Below are positions 26,123 to 37,084 of a stretch of 64,000 nt of DNA, in pieces; position 1 is the stretch's first letter, and each line of letters begins with the position of its first letter. Under the pieces are notes generated by a model, which worked only from the letters and a program-made list of their open reading frames with translations, was not told where the DNA came from and ran no database searches. Source of the stretch: Rouxiella aceris (GTDB lineage: Bacteria > Pseudomonadota > Gammaproteobacteria > Enterobacterales > Enterobacteriaceae). The stretch covers positions 1 to 64,000 of the forward strand of contig NZ_JAADJU010000014.1 of NCBI RefSeq assembly GCF_012933545.1. The letters run 5' to 3'. Both the position numbers and the translations under genes were made by a program.

Positions 26123-27535
26123 TTATTCCATGCCTAATTCTTTAAGTTTACGTGTCAGCGTATTGCGTCCCCAGCCCAGCAGGCGTGCTGCTTCCTGTTT
26201 ATGGCCCTGAGTATGGCGCAATGCGGTGGTCAGCAGGGTGCGTTCCATTTCGGGTTGGGCTTCAGACAACAGGTTTTGATGACCGGAACGCAGGGCACGA
26301 TCGGCCCACTGTGCCAGCAAGGTAGCCCAGCTGTCGGGCAGACTCTGGCCGCCGCTTTCCGGGATAGCGCTTTCAAACAGTTCGGAAGGCAGATCCTGAA
26401 TCAACACTTCCTGACCTGCTGCCATCACGGTTAACCAACGGCAGGTATTTTCAAGCTGACGGACGTTACCCTGCCAAGGCAGACGAGTGAGCGCTGTCTC
26501 GGTTTCCGGGTGCAGATTTTTGGCTTCGACCCCCAGCTCTTTGGCGGCAACCTGCAGGAAATAGCGCGCCAGACGCGGAATATCTTCACGACGTTCGCGC
26601 AGTGGAGGCAGGTGCACACGAATAACGTTTAACCGGTGAAACAAGTCCTCACGGAACTTGCCTTCCTGCACGCGCAACTCAAGATTTTGGTGCGTTGCGG
26701 CAATAATACGCACATCGACTTTTACCGGCGCATAGCCGCCTACGCGATAGAACTGGCCATCGGCCAGTACGCGCAACAGACGTGTCTGCACATCCATTGG
26801 CATATCGCCAATTTCGTCGAGGAACAGTGTGCCGTTATCGGCTTGCTCAAAACGGCCCTGGCGGATTTGATTAGCACCGGTAAAGGCCCCTTTCTCGTGG
26901 CCAAAAAGTTCTGACTCAATCAAATCTTTGGGAATTGCCGCCATATTCAGGGCAATAAACGGGGATTTGGCCCGTGGACTATGACGGTGCAGCGCATGCG
27001 CCACCAGTTCTTTACCGGTCCCCGATTCACCGTTGATCAGCACGCTGATGGAGGAGCGGGACAGACGACCGATTATGCGAAACACATCCTGCATGGCAGG
27101 CGCTTCACCGATGATATCTGCCGTCGGGCCACTTGCCGGTTGAGTGCGTGGCGGCTGTTGCTGTTCCTGATAGTGGCTGATTGCGCGTTCTACCAGGGCA
27201 ACGGCTTCATCAATATCAAAAGGTTTGGGCAGATAGTCAAAGGCACCTTGTTGATAGGCGCTGACGGCGGCGTCCAAATCCGAGTGTGCGGTCATGATAA
27301 TCACAGGCAACATCGGATGACGTTGCTTGATTTGCTTTAACAGCGCCAACCCGTCCATGCCGGGCATGCGAATATCTGATAACAAAACGTCAGGGGTTTG
27401 AGTCGCAATGGCTTCCAACACTTCATTGCCGCTGTCAAAGGTTGTGCAGTTTAAACCCGCCCCGGTCAGCGCGCGTTCAAGTACCCAGCGGATGGAGCTA
27501 TCGTCATCGACGATCCAGACTATCCCTCGTTGCAT
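26123..27535 (-). CDS. glnG: Nitrogen regulator NtrC (GlnG)
   Basis: NtrC is the response regulator and sigma-54 enhancer-binding activator of nitrogen-limitation genes, phosphorylated by NtrB. The 470-residue product (E. coli 469) has a receiver with DDD and the phosphoacceptor Asp in [12 protein letters not shown], an AAA+ domain with Walker A GESGTGKE, the sigma-54 contact GAFTGAN, Walker B FLDEIGDM, and a C-terminal Fis-type helix-turn-helix ([16 protein letters not shown]). The start at 27535 gives [12 protein letters not shown] as in E. coli; an upstream ATG would run into glnL. Seven bases separate it from glnL. Confidence 0.96.
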   Translation of the reverse strand: MQRGIVWIVDDDSSIRWVLERALTGAGLNCTTFDSGNEVLEAIATQTPDVLLSDIRMPGMDGLALLKQIKQRHPMLPVIIMTAHSDLDAAVSAYQQGAFDYLPKPFDIDEAVALVERAISHYQEQQQPPRTQPASGPTADIIGEAPAMQDVFRIIGRLSRSSISVLINGESGTGKELVAHALHRHSPRAKSPFIALNMAAIPKDLIESELFGHEKGAFTGANQIRQGRFEQADNGTLFLDEIGDMPMDVQTRLLRVLADGQFYRVGGYAPVKVDVRIIAATHQNLELRVQEGKFREDLFHRLNVIRVHLPPLRERREDIPRLARYFLQVAAKELGVEAKNLHPETETALTRLPWQGNVRQLENTCRWLTVMAAGQEVLIQDLPSELFESAIPESGGQSLPDSWATLLAQWADRALRSGHQNLLSEAQPEMERTLLTTALRHTQGHKQEAARLLGWGRNTLTRKLKELGME

Positions 27536-27542
27536 AAGAACC

Positions 27543-28592
27543 TCACTGGCGAATAGGCAGGTAGACCGAGAATTCGGTGTGTCCTGGCCAACTGTTAAAT
27601 TCAACTTTACCCGAATGCTGGTCAATCAAACTGCGCGCAATTGACAGGCCCAGACCTGTACCGCCTTCGCGACCGCTAACCATAGGGTAAAAAAGTGTAT
27701 CCTGCAGATGCGCAGGCACGCCCGGGCCGTCATCTTCTATATCAATACGGGCAACCAGACGGTAGCGCACACCATGCAAAGTAATCTGGAAAGCGGTACG
27801 CGTTCTTAGCGTAATGGTGCCGCCTTCCTCGCCCAACGCCTGCAGGGCATTGCGGGTAATATTAAGCAGGATCTGCTCTATCTGGTCCGGGTCATGGGCC
27901 AGTTCCGGCAAGCTGGGATCGTAATCCCGTACCAGCTGCACGTTATCCGGCTTCTCCATCGAGACCAGCTGGCAGACCCGCTCGGCAACCTGATGGATGC
28001 TTTGCGTAATATGCTGGCTCGGACGCTGCGGACCCAACAGGCGATCGACCAGGTTCCGTAATCTGTCGGCCTGCTCGATAATCACCTTGGTGTATTCCAG
28101 CAGGGCGGGATCGGGGAGCGCTTTCGACAACAGTTGCGCAGCACCGCGTAAGCCACCCAGCGGATTTTTAATTTCATGAGCCAGCCCGCGTATCAAATCG
28201 CGAGCGGCAACTTGTTGAGCATGCTGAAGTTGTTCCTGACTCAGACGGCGTTGGTTGTCCATTGGCGCCAGCTCAATCAAAATATAACCCTCCGGCAAAG
28301 CCTGAGCGGTCAGCGACATAATATGCGCGCGACCATCTACTACCAGGGTGACTTCGCTGTCGGTAAATCCTTGTCCTGCTTCAACACTTTCGCGCATAAG
28401 CGCGATATTGAGCGAAAAGTAGCCCACCAGCTCGGGTAAGGGTGTCCCGAACAGCTTGCGTGAACTCTGCGCTAATAATTGCTGAGCCGCCGGATTGGCA
28501 TAATGCACTGCCAATTCGTCGTCCAACAGCAGAACGCTGTTGATAAGAGAATTAAGGATCTGCCCAGCATCGGGCAGCTTGCCAGTTGCCAT
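27543..28592 (-). CDS. glnL: Nitrogen regulation sensor kinase/phosphatase NtrB (GlnL)
   Basis: NtrB phosphorylates NtrC under nitrogen limitation and dephosphorylates it when bound by PII. The 349-residue cytoplasmic protein (E. coli 349) has an N-terminal PAS domain ([18 protein letters not shown]), the DHp histidine in [12 protein letters not shown], an N box [10 protein letters not shown] and G boxes DDGPGVP and GGTGLGLS. The start at 28592 (MATGK) matches E. coli and follows an NtrC box by 12 bases, so NtrC probably represses its own promoter here as in E. coli. Confidence 0.96.
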   Translation of the reverse strand: MATGKLPDAGQILNSLINSVLLLDDELAVHYANPAAQQLLAQSSRKLFGTPLPELVGYFSLNIALMRESVEAGQGFTDSEVTLVVDGRAHIMSLTAQALPEGYILIELAPMDNQRRLSQEQLQHAQQVAARDLIRGLAHEIKNPLGGLRGAAQLLSKALPDPALLEYTKVIIEQADRLRNLVDRLLGPQRPSQHITQSIHQVAERVCQLVSMEKPDNVQLVRDYDPSLPELAHDPDQIEQILLNITRNALQALGEEGGTITLRTRTAFQITLHGVRYRLVARIDIEDDGPGVPAHLQDTLFYPMVSGREGGTGLGLSIARSLIDQHSGKVEFNSWPGHTEFSVYLPIRQ

Positions 28593-28604
28593 ACAGCAGT
28601 CTCC

Positions 28605-28621
28605 CGCACCTGATTGGTGCA
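28605..28621 (-). promoter_or_regulatory. NtrC box at the glnL promoter
   Basis: CGCACCTGATTGGTGCA fits the 17-bp NtrC consensus TGCACCA-N3-TGGTGCA with one complete half. It overlaps the expected glnL promoter/leader, agreeing with autorepression of glnLG known in enterics. Confidence 0.7.
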
Positions 28622-28683
28622 TTTAAACCGCTACCCGCCAACATCGTCGGGTCAGAGGTGGTTACACAGGAAAGAGCGTGGAG

Positions 28684-28708
28684 AAAAAAGCCCATCCGGA
28701 GATGGGCT
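28684..28708 (-). terminator. Terminator between glnA and glnL
   Basis: On the minus strand AGCCCATC-TCCG-GATGGGCT is followed by TTTTTTC. It lies in the 363-base glnA-glnL intergenic region and would reduce read-through from the strong glnA promoter into glnLG, as in E. coli. Confidence 0.85.
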
Positions 28709-28955
28709 GAAAATTTCCACGGCAACAAAAATATCTCGGTCTCTAGCTCCGCGTCGCAGCACATCGTCAGGACAGTTGCGGCGCAGACAGTAAACTCAGG
28801 GAGTAAACATCAGCCATTTATTCCCCGCTATACCCACTATCCTGAAAATGCAGGAGGTGGCTGCCTTTATTCACCCCGGTCGCTTGCTGAGCAAGTTGCC
28901 GGGGGATACTGAGTTGCTGCCTGCCTGCATAGTGAAGGCAGTGGGATATAACGTA

Positions 28956-30365
28956 TTAGACGCTGTAGTAGAGTTCGAATTCTACTGGGTGTGGCGTCAT
29001 GCGCACACGGTCCATCTCGTCTTTACGCAGCGCGATATAAGCTTCGATAGCGTCGTCGGTGAACACGCCACCGCGGGTCAGGAATTCACGGTCTTCGCTC
29101 AGAGCGTTCAACGCTTCTTCCAGAGAGCCTGCAACTTTAGGGATCTCTGCATCTTCTTCTGGTGGCAGATGGTACAAGTCTTTGTCCATTGCATCGCCAG
29201 GATGGATTTTGTTGATTACGCCGTCCAGGCCAGCCATCAGCAGGGCAGCAAATGCCAGGTATGGGTTAGCCGCTGGATCAGGGAAGCGAGCTTCGATACG
29301 CACCGCTTTCGGGCTGGAAACGTGAGGAATACGGATAGAGGCTGAACGGTTGCGAGCAGAGTAAGCCAGCATAACCGGTGCTTCGTAGCCCGGGACCAGA
29401 CGTTTGTAAGAGTTGGTAGTCGGGTTAGCGTAGGCGTTGATCGCTTTGGCATGTTTGATGATGCCGCCGATGTAGTACAGCGCCATTTCAGACAGGTTGC
29501 CGTATTTGTCACCAGAGAACAGGTTCTGGCCGTCTTTGGACAGTGACATATGGCAGTGCATGCCTGAACCGTTATCGCCAAACATAGGTTTTGGCATAAA
29601 GGTCGCAGTTTTACCAAATGCGTGTGCCACGTTGTGCACCACGTATTTGTAGATTTGGATTTCGTCAGCTTTTTTGGTCAGAGTGTTGAAGCGGGTTGCC
29701 ACTTCGTTCTGGCCAGCGGTTGCTACTTCGTGGTGGTGAGCTTCAACAACCAGGCCCATTTCTTCCATGGTCAGACACATGGTAGAACGCAGATCCTGAG
29801 ATGAATCGACTGGAGGAACCGGGAAGTAACCGCCTTTTACTGCTGGACGGTGGCCTTTGTTGCCGCCTTCGTATTTGGTTGCAGAGTTCCATGCGCCTTC
29901 GATATCGTCGATTGCAACATGAGAACCGGAGATGCTGCTGCCAAAACGCACGTCATCAAACAGGAAAAATTCTGGCTCTGGCCCAAACAGAACGGTATCA
30001 GCGATGCCTGAGCTTTTCAGGAACTCTTCTGCACGTTTTGCGGTAGAACGTGGGTCGCGGTCATAACCTTGCATGGTATTCGGTTCGAGGATATCGCAAC
30101 GAATAATCAGGGTTGACTCTTCATAGAACGGGTCAAGAACAGCGGTAGATGCATCTGGCATCAATACCATGTCTGATTCGTTGATGCCTTTCCAGCCGCC
30201 GATGGATGAACCATCGAACATTTTGCCTTCTTCAAAGAAGTCTTCATTTACCTGGTGAGCTGGAATGGTAACGTGCTGTTCTTTGCCTTTAGTATCAGTG
30301 AAGCGCAGGTCGATGAATTTGACTTCATTTTCCTTGATTATCGCAAAAACGTGTTCAGCGGACAT
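28956..30365 (-). CDS. glnA: Glutamine synthetase
   Basis: GlnA makes glutamine from glutamate, ammonia and ATP; the enzyme is a dodecamer. The 469-residue product (E. coli 469) contains the signature [17 protein letters not shown] near residue 50, the catalytic [17 protein letters not shown], and the adenylylation site Tyr in [10 protein letters not shown], so GlnE control is expected. Upstream are a sigma-54 promoter and NtrC boxes; downstream a terminator and then glnL-glnG. Confidence 0.98.
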   Translation of the reverse strand: MSAEHVFAIIKENEVKFIDLRFTDTKGKEQHVTIPAHQVNEDFFEEGKMFDGSSIGGWKGINESDMVLMPDASTAVLDPFYEESTLIIRCDILEPNTMQGYDRDPRSTAKRAEEFLKSSGIADTVLFGPEPEFFLFDDVRFGSSISGSHVAIDDIEGAWNSATKYEGGNKGHRPAVKGGYFPVPPVDSSQDLRSTMCLTMEEMGLVVEAHHHEVATAGQNEVATRFNTLTKKADEIQIYKYVVHNVAHAFGKTATFMPKPMFGDNGSGMHCHMSLSKDGQNLFSGDKYGNLSEMALYYIGGIIKHAKAINAYANPTTNSYKRLVPGYEAPVMLAYSARNRSASIRIPHVSSPKAVRIEARFPDPAANPYLAFAALLMAGLDGVINKIHPGDAMDKDLYHLPPEEDAEIPKVAGSLEEALNALSEDREFLTRGGVFTDDAIEAYIALRKDEMDRVRMTPHPVEFELYYSV

Positions 30366-30498
30366 ACTAGTTCTCCCGAATTTCTCATTATCGTCATCGT
30401 CGTGGAACGATTAAACAAACGTTGTTGAAAATGGCGTGTGGCTTAAACAGCTTTTTTAGTTGCTCTGATAAGACTCTTTGCACCCTGGAATTTTAATT

Positions 30499-30514
30499 GC
30501 GAAATCTGTGCCAA
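30499..30514 (-). promoter_or_regulatory. Sigma-54 promoter of glnA (glnAp2)
   Basis: Read on the minus strand, TTGGCACAGATTTCGC carries the -24 GG and -12 GC elements with correct spacing and is the same as the E. coli glnAp2 core. It lies about 135 bases before the glnA start. Confidence 0.85.
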
Positions 30515-30587
30515 CTCTGTGAAATAGGTGTGAATGCCGTTATAGGCGGCTTACACTCTTACCGAGTATGCACCATAACGGAATTTG

Positions 30588-30604
30588 TGCACTATTATAG
30601 TTCA
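30588..30604 (-). promoter_or_regulatory. NtrC box, proximal, upstream of glnA
   Basis: TGCACTATTATAGTTCA keeps the 7-3-7 dyad of the NtrC consensus. It lies about 80-100 bases upstream of the sigma-54 promoter, matching the position of the E. coli glnA enhancer. Confidence 0.6.
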
Positions 30605-30619
30605 GTGGGTCCAGGGTGG

Positions 30620-30636
30620 TGAACCAAAATGGTGCA
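30620..30636 (-). promoter_or_regulatory. NtrC box, distal, upstream of glnA
   Basis: TGAACCAAAATGGTGCA has one mismatch in the left half and a perfect TGGTGCA right half. It is centred 32 bp (three helical turns) from the proximal box, the spacing needed for cooperative NtrC binding. Weaker half-sites follow at 30569 (TGCACCA) and 30660 (TGCACCG). Confidence 0.7.
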
Positions 30637-30725
30637 CCATCATGGATCATGAGGGGATTTGCACCGTGAAAGGGATCACAAAGTAACCATCTTTCAGTTG
30701 TTTCACAGAGATCCTTGTGAACTTG

Positions 30726-30754
30726 TTTAGAACCTCGCCTAATACGTGTACAAT
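30726..30754 (+). promoter_or_regulatory. Possible sigma-70 promoter of typA
   Basis: TTTAGA and TACAAT are separated by 17 bases and lie 42 bases before the typA GTG. The -10 is good and the -35 is poor. Confidence 0.4.
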
Positions 30755-30795
30755 AGCGCGCTATTTCTATATTTCTAAATGCCTGAGGCAAAGCT

Positions 30796-32619
30796 GTGAT
30801 CGAAAATTTGCGTAACATCGCCATTATTGCCCACGTTGACCATGGTAAGACCACCCTGGTTGATAAGCTGCTGCAACAATCCGGAACTTTCGGAGAACGT
30901 GAAGAAGCTACCGAACGCGTAATGGACTCCAACGATTTGGAGAAAGAGCGTGGGATTACCATCCTCGCAAAAAACACCGCCATTAATTGGAAAGACTACC
31001 GCATCAACATCGTTGATACCCCAGGACACGCCGACTTCGGCGGTGAGGTAGAGCGTGTGATGTCAATGGTCGACTCGGTGCTGCTGGTTGTGGATGCAAT
31101 GGATGGCCCAATGCCGCAAACCCGTTTCGTGACCAAGAAAGCGTTTGCTAATGGTCTGAAACCGATCGTGGTTATCAACAAAGTTGACCGCCCTGGTGCG
31201 CGTCCTGACTGGGTTGTGGATCAGGTATTTGACCTGTTCGTAAACCTTGATGCGACCGACGAACAGCTCGACTTCCCAATTATCTATGCATCTGCATTGT
31301 TGGGTATTGCGGGTACTGACCATAACGATATGGCTGAAGACATGACCCCGCTGTACCAGGCGATTGTTGACCACGTATCTCCACCACAAGTTGAAATGGA
31401 AGCCCCATTCCAGATGCAGATTTCGCAGCTGGACTATAACAACTATGTGGGCGTTATCGGCATCGGCCGTATTAAACGCGGTACCGTCAAGCCTAACCAG
31501 CAAGTGACTATCATTGATAGCGAAGGCAAAACCCGTAACGCGAAAGTGGCTAAAGTTCTGACCCACATGGGTCTGGAACGTATCGAAGCAACTCTTGCTG
31601 AAGCTGGCGATATCATTGCTATTACCGGTATGGGCGAGCTGAATATCTCCGACACCATCTGTGATCCACAGAATGTCGAAGCGCTGCCAGCACTGAGCGT
31701 TGACGAACCTACCGTTACCATGTACTTCAACGTCAACACCTCTCCGTTCTGCGGCAAAGAAGGTAAGTATGTGACTTCACGTCAGATCCTTGACCGTCTG
31801 AACAAAGAGCTGGTGCACAACGTGGCACTGCGTGTTGAAGAAACCGAAGACGCCGATGCATTCCGCGTTTCAGGCCGTGGTGAACTTCACCTGTCGGTTC
31901 TGATCGAAAACATGCGTCGTGAAGGCTTTGAACTGGCTGTTTCTCGTCCAAAAGTTATCAACCGTAAAATCGATGGCCGTATGCAAGAGCCATTCGAAAA
32001 CGTGACTCTGGATATCGAAGAACAGCACCAGGGTTCAGTCATGCAAGCCATGGGTGAACGTAAAGGCGACGTTAAGGACATGATCCCTGACGGCAAAGGT
32101 CGTATTCGTTTGGACTACCTGATCCCGGCCCGTGGCCTGATCGGTTTCCGTACCGAATTTATGACCATGACTTCTGGTACCGGCCTGCTGTACTCCACGT
32201 TCAGTCACTACGATGACGTGCGTCCAGGCGAAATCGGCCAGCGTCAGAACGGCGTGCTGATCTCTAACGGTCAGGGTAAGGCTGTTGCCTTTGCTTTGTA
32301 CGGTCTGCAAGATCGCGGCAAGTTGTTCCTGGGTCACGGTGCAGAAGTGTATGAAGGCCAGATCATCGGTATTCACACCCGTTCTAACGACCTGACCGTT
32401 AACTGCCTGACCGGTAAGAAACTGACCAACATGCGTGCGTCTGGTACCGACGAAGCAACGACTCTGGTTCCTGCTATCAAAATGTCTCTGGAGCAAGCTC
32501 TGGAATTCATCGATGATGACGAACTGGTCGAAGTAACGCCTATCTCTGTACGTATTCGTAAACGTCACCTGACTGAAAACGATCGTAAACGTGCCACCCG
32601 TGGTCCTAAAGAAGCCTAA
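30796..32619 (+). CDS. typA: Ribosome-associated GTPase TypA/BipA
   Basis: TypA is a translational GTPase that helps 50S assembly at low temperature and under stress. The 607-residue product (E. coli 607) has G1 AHVDHGKTT (residues 11-19), G2 RGIT, G3 [15 protein letters not shown]4 [12 protein letters not shown], then EF-G-like domains and the BipA-specific C terminus. It starts with GTG, as does E. coli bipA. It is divergent from glnA and shares the 430-base regulatory region. Confidence 0.97.
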   Translation: MIENLRNIAIIAHVDHGKTTLVDKLLQQSGTFGEREEATERVMDSNDLEKERGITILAKNTAINWKDYRINIVDTPGHADFGGEVERVMSMVDSVLLVVDAMDGPMPQTRFVTKKAFANGLKPIVVINKVDRPGARPDWVVDQVFDLFVNLDATDEQLDFPIIYASALLGIAGTDHNDMAEDMTPLYQAIVDHVSPPQVEMEAPFQMQISQLDYNNYVGVIGIGRIKRGTVKPNQQVTIIDSEGKTRNAKVAKVLTHMGLERIEATLAEAGDIIAITGMGELNISDTICDPQNVEALPALSVDEPTVTMYFNVNTSPFCGKEGKYVTSRQILDRLNKELVHNVALRVEETEDADAFRVSGRGELHLSVLIENMRREGFELAVSRPKVINRKIDGRMQEPFENVTLDIEEQHQGSVMQAMGERKGDVKDMIPDGKGRIRLDYLIPARGLIGFRTEFMTMTSGTGLLYSTFSHYDDVRPGEIGQRQNGVLISNGQGKAVAFALYGLQDRGKLFLGHGAEVYEGQIIGIHTRSNDLTVNCLTGKKLTNMRASGTDEATTLVPAIKMSLEQALEFIDDDELVEVTPISVRIRKRHLTENDRKRATRGPKEA

Positions 32620-32638
32620 TCTTCTTGGTGAGCAACAG

Positions 32639-32658
32639 GGTTTTATCTAGATAAAACC
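32639..32658. other. 20-bp perfect palindrome after typA
   Basis: GGTTTTATCTAGATAAAACC is fully self-complementary, with no loop spacer. It lies 19 bases after the typA stop, before the true terminator. It may stabilise the mRNA 3' end or bind a dimeric protein. Confidence 0.5.
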
Positions 32659-32666
32659 TTTGGGTG

Positions 32667-32702
32667 AAAAGCCAGTCAGTTAACGCTGACTGGCTTTTTT
32701 AT
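32667..32702 (+). terminator. typA terminator
   Basis: AAAAGCCAGTCAG-TTAACG-CTGACTGGCTTTTTT is a strong intrinsic terminator. The remaining 320 bases to 33022 are AT-rich with nothing recognised. Confidence 0.9.
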
Positions 32703-33022
32703 TGGGGTACTTGCTGAACGAGCAGCCTTTATCAGGCTTTTTTTTTGCAATGCATAATTTTTCACCATTCAGCTGGGCATGAAGAGTCTATCTCTATCTG
32801 AAAGACCAAGGGATTGTCAATTTTTAATAGAAATCAATGAGATATGTAATGCCTGTCTTTGGCTTTCCTTGATGGGTGGCATTGCTGATATGAAGAATTA
32901 GGCTACCCGTCCTGGCACAATCTGTTAGTTATTACGCGCGTCGGTTTATTAGTGCATATCTCCCAAGCTTTATTTATTTGTTCTTGCACATGCCAACATT
33001 ATACGATGATCCGGAAATGATT

Positions 33023-33502
33023 TTATTCCGAGGAACCCTTTGAATTTATTTTAAAAATCAACTCGCTAACTTGCTGCGCCGCGGTATATTCGAAAATTAT
33101 TTGAATGTTTGGATACAATCTATTCATTTTATTAATGTACATATCCCATCCACCTACCATACCTATAGTCGGTATTTCGGTTGCCGATGTTACCTCCGTA
33201 GGCTCGCCAAATTCCGATCTCACTTTGCTTCTATCCATCGATAGTGAGAATGGCTGTGGCATTTCACCATGATAAATATGTGTATCGTTTTCATCTGTCG
33301 GAATAAGACTAATAGTTAAGGAAATCAGAATTTTAGATACATCATTAAATGTCAGTATAAGGCCATTTTCTGGTTCACAATAAAACTCGTCATCACCATC
33401 AAACATATATTCAAACTTATCTGTGGGTATTAATTTTTTCGCTATAAGTTGCTCTGCGCTTAATCCTAAACTTTTGATTAATAAAACAATATTTCTCATC
33501 AT
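33023..33502 (-). CDS. Probable immunity protein for the adjacent PAAR effector (DUF6392-like)
   Basis: The 159-residue cytoplasmic-looking acidic protein has no signal peptide or membrane helix. It resembles small immunity-type proteins such as those grouped in DUF6392, but I cannot confirm the family. The start codon overlaps the stop of the upstream PAAR-toxin frame by 4 bases, the usual arrangement of effector and immunity genes. AT content is higher than in the neighbouring core genes, suggesting transfer. It is intact although the effector gene is frameshifted. Confidence 0.6.
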   Translation of the reverse strand: MMRNIVLLIKSLGLSAEQLIAKKLIPTDKFEYMFDGDDEFYCEPENGLILTFNDVSKILISLTISLIPTDENDTHIYHGEMPQPFSLSMDRSKVRSEFGEPTEVTSATEIPTIGMVGGWDMYINKMNRLYPNIQIIFEYTAAQQVSELIFKINSKGSSE

Positions 33503-33925
33503 TTATACCATCCTTGTTTTCTATTAAAATGATGTAAATCGTGATGTGCCTGGTTCAGTTGTTCATCACTAAACCCTGCTTCGCGTAACCCTATTCGTTG
33601 CGCTTCAAAATTACTGGTTACCGCTGCTTTCAAGTCGGATGCATCTTTTGATTTTTCCACTGCTGTCAAAAATGGAGTTGATAAAGGTGGCGCGGCAGGG
33701 ACAGGAGCTAATGCTATCAAGGGTGCCTGCCAGCATTTTCCCCTCATCCCAGATATCTTGAATGCCGCCGCAAATTTGGTAACGCCCGGAATGCTTGCCA
33801 CAGGACACCGCATCGCCGTCGCGTGCCGTGGGCACGCCATTCCAGGTGAAAGTGGGATCGCCGCTAAGGATCTCACCACCGCAGGTGGTCTTGTCACCCA
33901 CGCGAAGAAAATACCCCATTGCCAT
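33499..33925 (-). pseudogene. PAAR-domain T6SS effector, frameshifted
   Basis: The first frame (from 33925) reads a PAAR domain: MAMGYFLRVGDKTTCGG, DGDAVSCGKHSG, DIWDEGKMLAGTLDSISSCPC. PAAR proteins cap the VgrG spike of the type VI system. After about residue 90 the frame goes wrong. The rest (KDASDLKAAVTSNF ... QAHHDLHHFNRKQGWYK) continues in another frame to 33499. Removing one A from the A5 tract (T5 on the plus strand, 33652-33656) joins them into a 141-residue protein. The C-terminal part, rich in His, is probably a small toxin or its remnant. AAAAGGA lies 7 bases before the start. No T6SS structural gene is in the window. Confidence 0.75.
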
Positions 33926-34138
33926 TTTAAATCCTTTTAAATTAATTGGTTAAGGTGTTATCTATATTACCCAGACCGTTGGCATTAACCGAAATTTCTT
34001 TTGTCTTATTGTGATCGGCTTCAGCATGCGCTTGACTATTTTTTCAATAAACAACCGCTATGCTTCTATCTGTGTCACTGTTCAGCGTCGACGTTTACCG
34101 CTACAGTAAAACTTCATCTTTGAAATCAGGAGAGTGCA

Positions 34139-34741
34139 ATGCTGTATATTTTTGATATGGGCAACGTAATTATTGAGATCGATTTCAAACGTGTGCTTGG
34201 TGTGTGGAGTAAGCTCAGCGGGGTGCCGTTGGCTCATCTGGTGGAGCGCTTTACCATGGGCGAAGTCTTTCAGCAGCATGAACGGGGCGAAATCAGCGAT
34301 GAAGACTTTGCTGCGCAACTTTGCCGCGAGATGGGCATTGCACTGAGTTTTGAACAATTCAGTGCCGGCTGGCAGTCTATTTTTGTCAGTTTGCGTCCTG
34401 AGGTCATTACGATTATGAAGGAGTTGCGCGCGCAGGGGCATCGCGTGGTGGTGTTATCCAACACCAACCGTTTGCACCTCGACCACTGGCCGGTGCACTA
34501 TCCCGAAATCGAACAAAACGTCGATGCCTTATACCTGTCGCAGGATTTGGGGATGCGTAAACCCGATCCGGCCATTTTCCAACATGTGTTGGAAAAAGAA
34601 GGATTTAGTCCGCAAGAAACGGTGTTCTTTGACGACGTAGCCGATAACGTCAATGCGGCCAGTGCGCTGGGTATTCAGGCCTTTTTGGTTGAGGATGACC
34701 AAACGTTGCCACGCCATTTTTCCGGAAACCAAATCACCTGA
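34139..34741 (+). CDS. yihX: HAD-family alpha-D-glucose-1-phosphate phosphatase YihX
   Basis: YihX hydrolyses glucose-1-phosphate in the cytoplasm. The 200-residue protein (E. coli 199) has HAD motif I FDMGNVI (Asp residues near 6), motif II VVLSNTN, motif III Lys in GMRKPDP and motif IV FFDDVADN. AGGAG precedes the start. It lies 18 bases upstream of yihY, in the same order as in E. coli. Confidence 0.94.
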   Translation: MLYIFDMGNVIIEIDFKRVLGVWSKLSGVPLAHLVERFTMGEVFQQHERGEISDEDFAAQLCREMGIALSFEQFSAGWQSIFVSLRPEVITIMKELRAQGHRVVVLSNTNRLHLDHWPVHYPEIEQNVDALYLSQDLGMRKPDPAIFQHVLEKEGFSPQETVFFDDVADNVNAASALGIQAFLVEDDQTLPRHFSGNQIT

Positions 34742-34759
34742 GTAAACAAGGATGACAGA

Positions 34760-35632
34760 ATGCCAAGGCTCCATCCGAGACTAAAGTCAGCAGTACATTT
34801 TGGCCATATGCTGTTTAAGCGCGCCGACAACGATGGATTAACCTTGTTGGCGGGTCATCTTGCCTATGTCTCTCTGCTTTCACTGGTACCGCTGATCGCC
34901 GTGGTCTTCTCGTTATTTGCGCTTTTCCCGGTATTTTCCGAGATCAGTAACCAGCTAAAGACCTTTATCTTTAATAACTTTTTACCCGCCACCGGCAATA
35001 TCATTCAACACTATCTCGAACAGTTTGTGGCCAACTCCAGCAAGATGACTGCGGTCGGCACCTGCGGGTTGATTGTTACCGCATTATTGCTGATCGCCTC
35101 TGTGGATAGCGTATTAAACAAGATTTGGAACAGCCACAGCAAACGGCCGATTGTATTCTCCTTTGCCGTTTACTGGATGGTGCTGACATTGGGGCCGATC
35201 CTGCTGGTGGCCAGCGTTGCCATCAGCTCCTACCTGTTATCCCTTAACTGGCTAAGCCTTAATGGTGTCCATTATCTGGTCGACCGCCTGTTGCGAGTGT
35301 TGCCCCTGCTGATCTCCTGTGGATCGTTCTGGCTGATTTATTGCGTGGTACCAACAGTGCGCGTACCGCCAAAGGACGCGCTGATCGGCGCGTTGGTGGC
35401 CGGTTTACTGTTTGAATTGGGCAAGAAGGGCTTTGCACTGTACATCACGCTGTTTCCTTCTTATCAGCTGATTTATGGTGTTCTTGCGGTGATCCCGATT
35501 TTATTTTTATGGGTTTATGTCAGCTGGTGTATCGTGTTACTCGGTGCCGAAATCACCGTTACGCTAGGTGAGTATCGTGGCGAAGGTCAGAAGCCGGTGG
35601 ATGATAAGCAAACCACCGCTCAGGAGAAATAG
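34760..35632 (+). CDS. yihY: YihY/BrkB family inner-membrane protein
   Basis: The 290-residue protein with about six membrane helices belongs to the YihY (former RbN/BrkB) family; the molecular function is unknown. Typical segments are [20 protein letters not shown], the [10 protein letters not shown] loop and the last helices [20 protein letters not shown]. The yihX-yihY-dtd-fabY order is conserved and probably forms an operon. Confidence 0.93.
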   Translation: MPRLHPRLKSAVHFGHMLFKRADNDGLTLLAGHLAYVSLLSLVPLIAVVFSLFALFPVFSEISNQLKTFIFNNFLPATGNIIQHYLEQFVANSSKMTAVGTCGLIVTALLLIASVDSVLNKIWNSHSKRPIVFSFAVYWMVLTLGPILLVASVAISSYLLSLNWLSLNGVHYLVDRLLRVLPLLISCGSFWLIYCVVPTVRVPPKDALIGALVAGLLFELGKKGFALYITLFPSYQLIYGVLAVIPILFLWVYVSWCIVLLGAEITVTLGEYRGEGQKPVDDKQTTAQEK

Positions 35633-35639
35633 GGTCGTT

Positions 35640-36077
35640 ATGATTGCGTTAATTCAACGAGTTTTACAGGCCAGCGTTACCGTTGAAGGCGAGGTTTGCG
35701 GTGAAATTGGTCCTGGTTTGTTGGTATTACTGGGCGTTGAGCAGGGCGATGATGAGCAGAAAGCCAAACGCCTGTGTGAAAAGGTGATCGGTTACCGAAT
35801 TTTTGGCGACAGTGACGACAAAATGAATCTTAATGTCACTCAAGCTGGGGGCAGTTTATTGGTGGTTTCGCAGTTTACGCTGGTTGCCGATACGCAGAAA
35901 GGGATGCGTCCGGGCTTTTCACGCGGTGCGACGCCTGCCGAGGCCGACAGACTGTATCAATACTTCTATGGTCAGTGTCGCGACAAAGGCATTCATACCG
36001 AAACCGGGCGTTTCGCGGCGGATATGAAAGTGGCTTTGGTCAACGATGGCCCCGTGACCTTCTGGTTACAGGTCTGA
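35640..36077 (+). CDS. dtd: D-aminoacyl-tRNA deacylase
   Basis: Dtd removes D-amino acids wrongly attached to tRNA. The 145-residue protein (E. coli 145) shows [17 protein letters not shown], the catalytic [12 protein letters not shown] and the cross-subunit Gly-cisPro-like NDGPVTFWL. The start at 35640 is chosen to match the family; the frame is open upstream into yihY, 8 bases before. Confidence 0.96.
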   Translation: MIALIQRVLQASVTVEGEVCGEIGPGLLVLLGVEQGDDEQKAKRLCEKVIGYRIFGDSDDKMNLNVTQAGGSLLVVSQFTLVADTQKGMRPGFSRGATPAEADRLYQYFYGQCRDKGIHTETGRFAADMKVALVNDGPVTFWLQV

Positions 36078-36111
36078 AGCAACGGCACAATGCCTGAGAG
36101 AGAACCTGTCT

Positions 36112-37044
36112 ATGTATCACCTGAAAGTTCCCGTTACTGAATCAGAATTGGCGGCTTATTATCGATTTCGCTGGGAAATGCTGCGTAAACCTCTGCATCA
36201 ACCCGAGGGGTCAGAACGTGATGCCTATGATGCCATGGCTCATCATCAAATGGTGGTCGATGAACAGGGCGAGCCGGTTGCCGTTGGGCGGTTATATATT
36301 AACGCCGATAATGAAGCCTCTATCCGCTTTCTGGCTGTCGATCCCGAGGTGCAAGCCAAAGGCTTGGGGACACTGGTGGCGATGACCCTGGAGTCGGTGG
36401 CGCGTCAGGAGGGGGTAAAGCGCGTAGTCTGTAGCGCCCGTGAAGACGCCGTAGAATTTTTTGCCAAACTGGGTTTTGTTAATCAGGGCGAGATCACCAC
36501 GCCGCAGACCACCCCGGTGCGCCATTTTTTGATGATTAAACCAGTGGAGACCCTGGATGATATTCTGCACCGGCCTGACTGGTGCGGACAGCTGCAACAG
36601 GCCTGGTATGATCATATTCCCCTCAGTGAAAAAATGGGGGTGAGGATCAGCCAGTACACCGGGCAGCGCTTTGTTACTACCATGCCGGAAACCGGCAATC
36701 AGAACCCGCATCACACTCTGTTTGCCGGCAGTCTGTTTTCCCTGGCCACGCTGACCGGTTGGGGACTGATTTGGTTATTGCTGCGTGAGCGTCATCTTGG
36801 CGGCACCATTGTGCTGGCCGATGCCCATATTCGCTACAGTTCGCCGGTCACCGGTCGTCCGCGAGCCATTGCCGACCTCAGTTCAATCAGCGGCGATCTG
36901 GATCGACTGGCCAAAGGGCGTCGGGCGCGTGTTCAGCTTGATGTCAAACTGATGGGGGACGAAGGAGAAGGGGCCTTGTTTGAAGGAACTTATCTGGTGT
37001 TGCCTGCGCGAGCGGGTGCGCCTCTCGAACCAACCATCGACTGA
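36112..37044 (+). CDS. fabY: FabY (YiiD): GNAT-thioesterase fusion, acetyl-CoA:ACP ketosynthase-type fatty acid initiation protein
   Basis: The 310-residue protein fuses an N-terminal GNAT acetyltransferase domain (residues 1-145, acetyl-CoA loop [12 protein letters not shown]) to a C-terminal thioesterase-like hot-dog domain (from about 155, with [19 protein letters not shown]). E. coli FabY has this architecture and was linked to initiation of fatty acid synthesis in cells lacking FabH. It follows dtd by 34 bases. Convergent yicH follows; a GC-rich hairpin without a T-run (37051-37073) separates them. Confidence 0.88.
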   Translation: MYHLKVPVTESELAAYYRFRWEMLRKPLHQPEGSERDAYDAMAHHQMVVDEQGEPVAVGRLYINADNEASIRFLAVDPEVQAKGLGTLVAMTLESVARQEGVKRVVCSAREDAVEFFAKLGFVNQGEITTPQTTPVRHFLMIKPVETLDDILHRPDWCGQLQQAWYDHIPLSEKMGVRISQYTGQRFVTTMPETGNQNPHHTLFAGSLFSLATLTGWGLIWLLLRERHLGGTIVLADAHIRYSSPVTGRPRAIADLSSISGDLDRLAKGRRARVQLDVKLMGDEGEGALFEGTYLVLPARAGAPLEPTID

Positions 37045-37084
37045 CCTACCGCCTCACCCATAGCGGGTGAGGCGATGTGGGTAA

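Noticed and set aside
37051-37073. GC-rich hairpin between fabY and yicH
   Set aside because: No T-run on either strand, so it is not listed as an intrinsic terminator.
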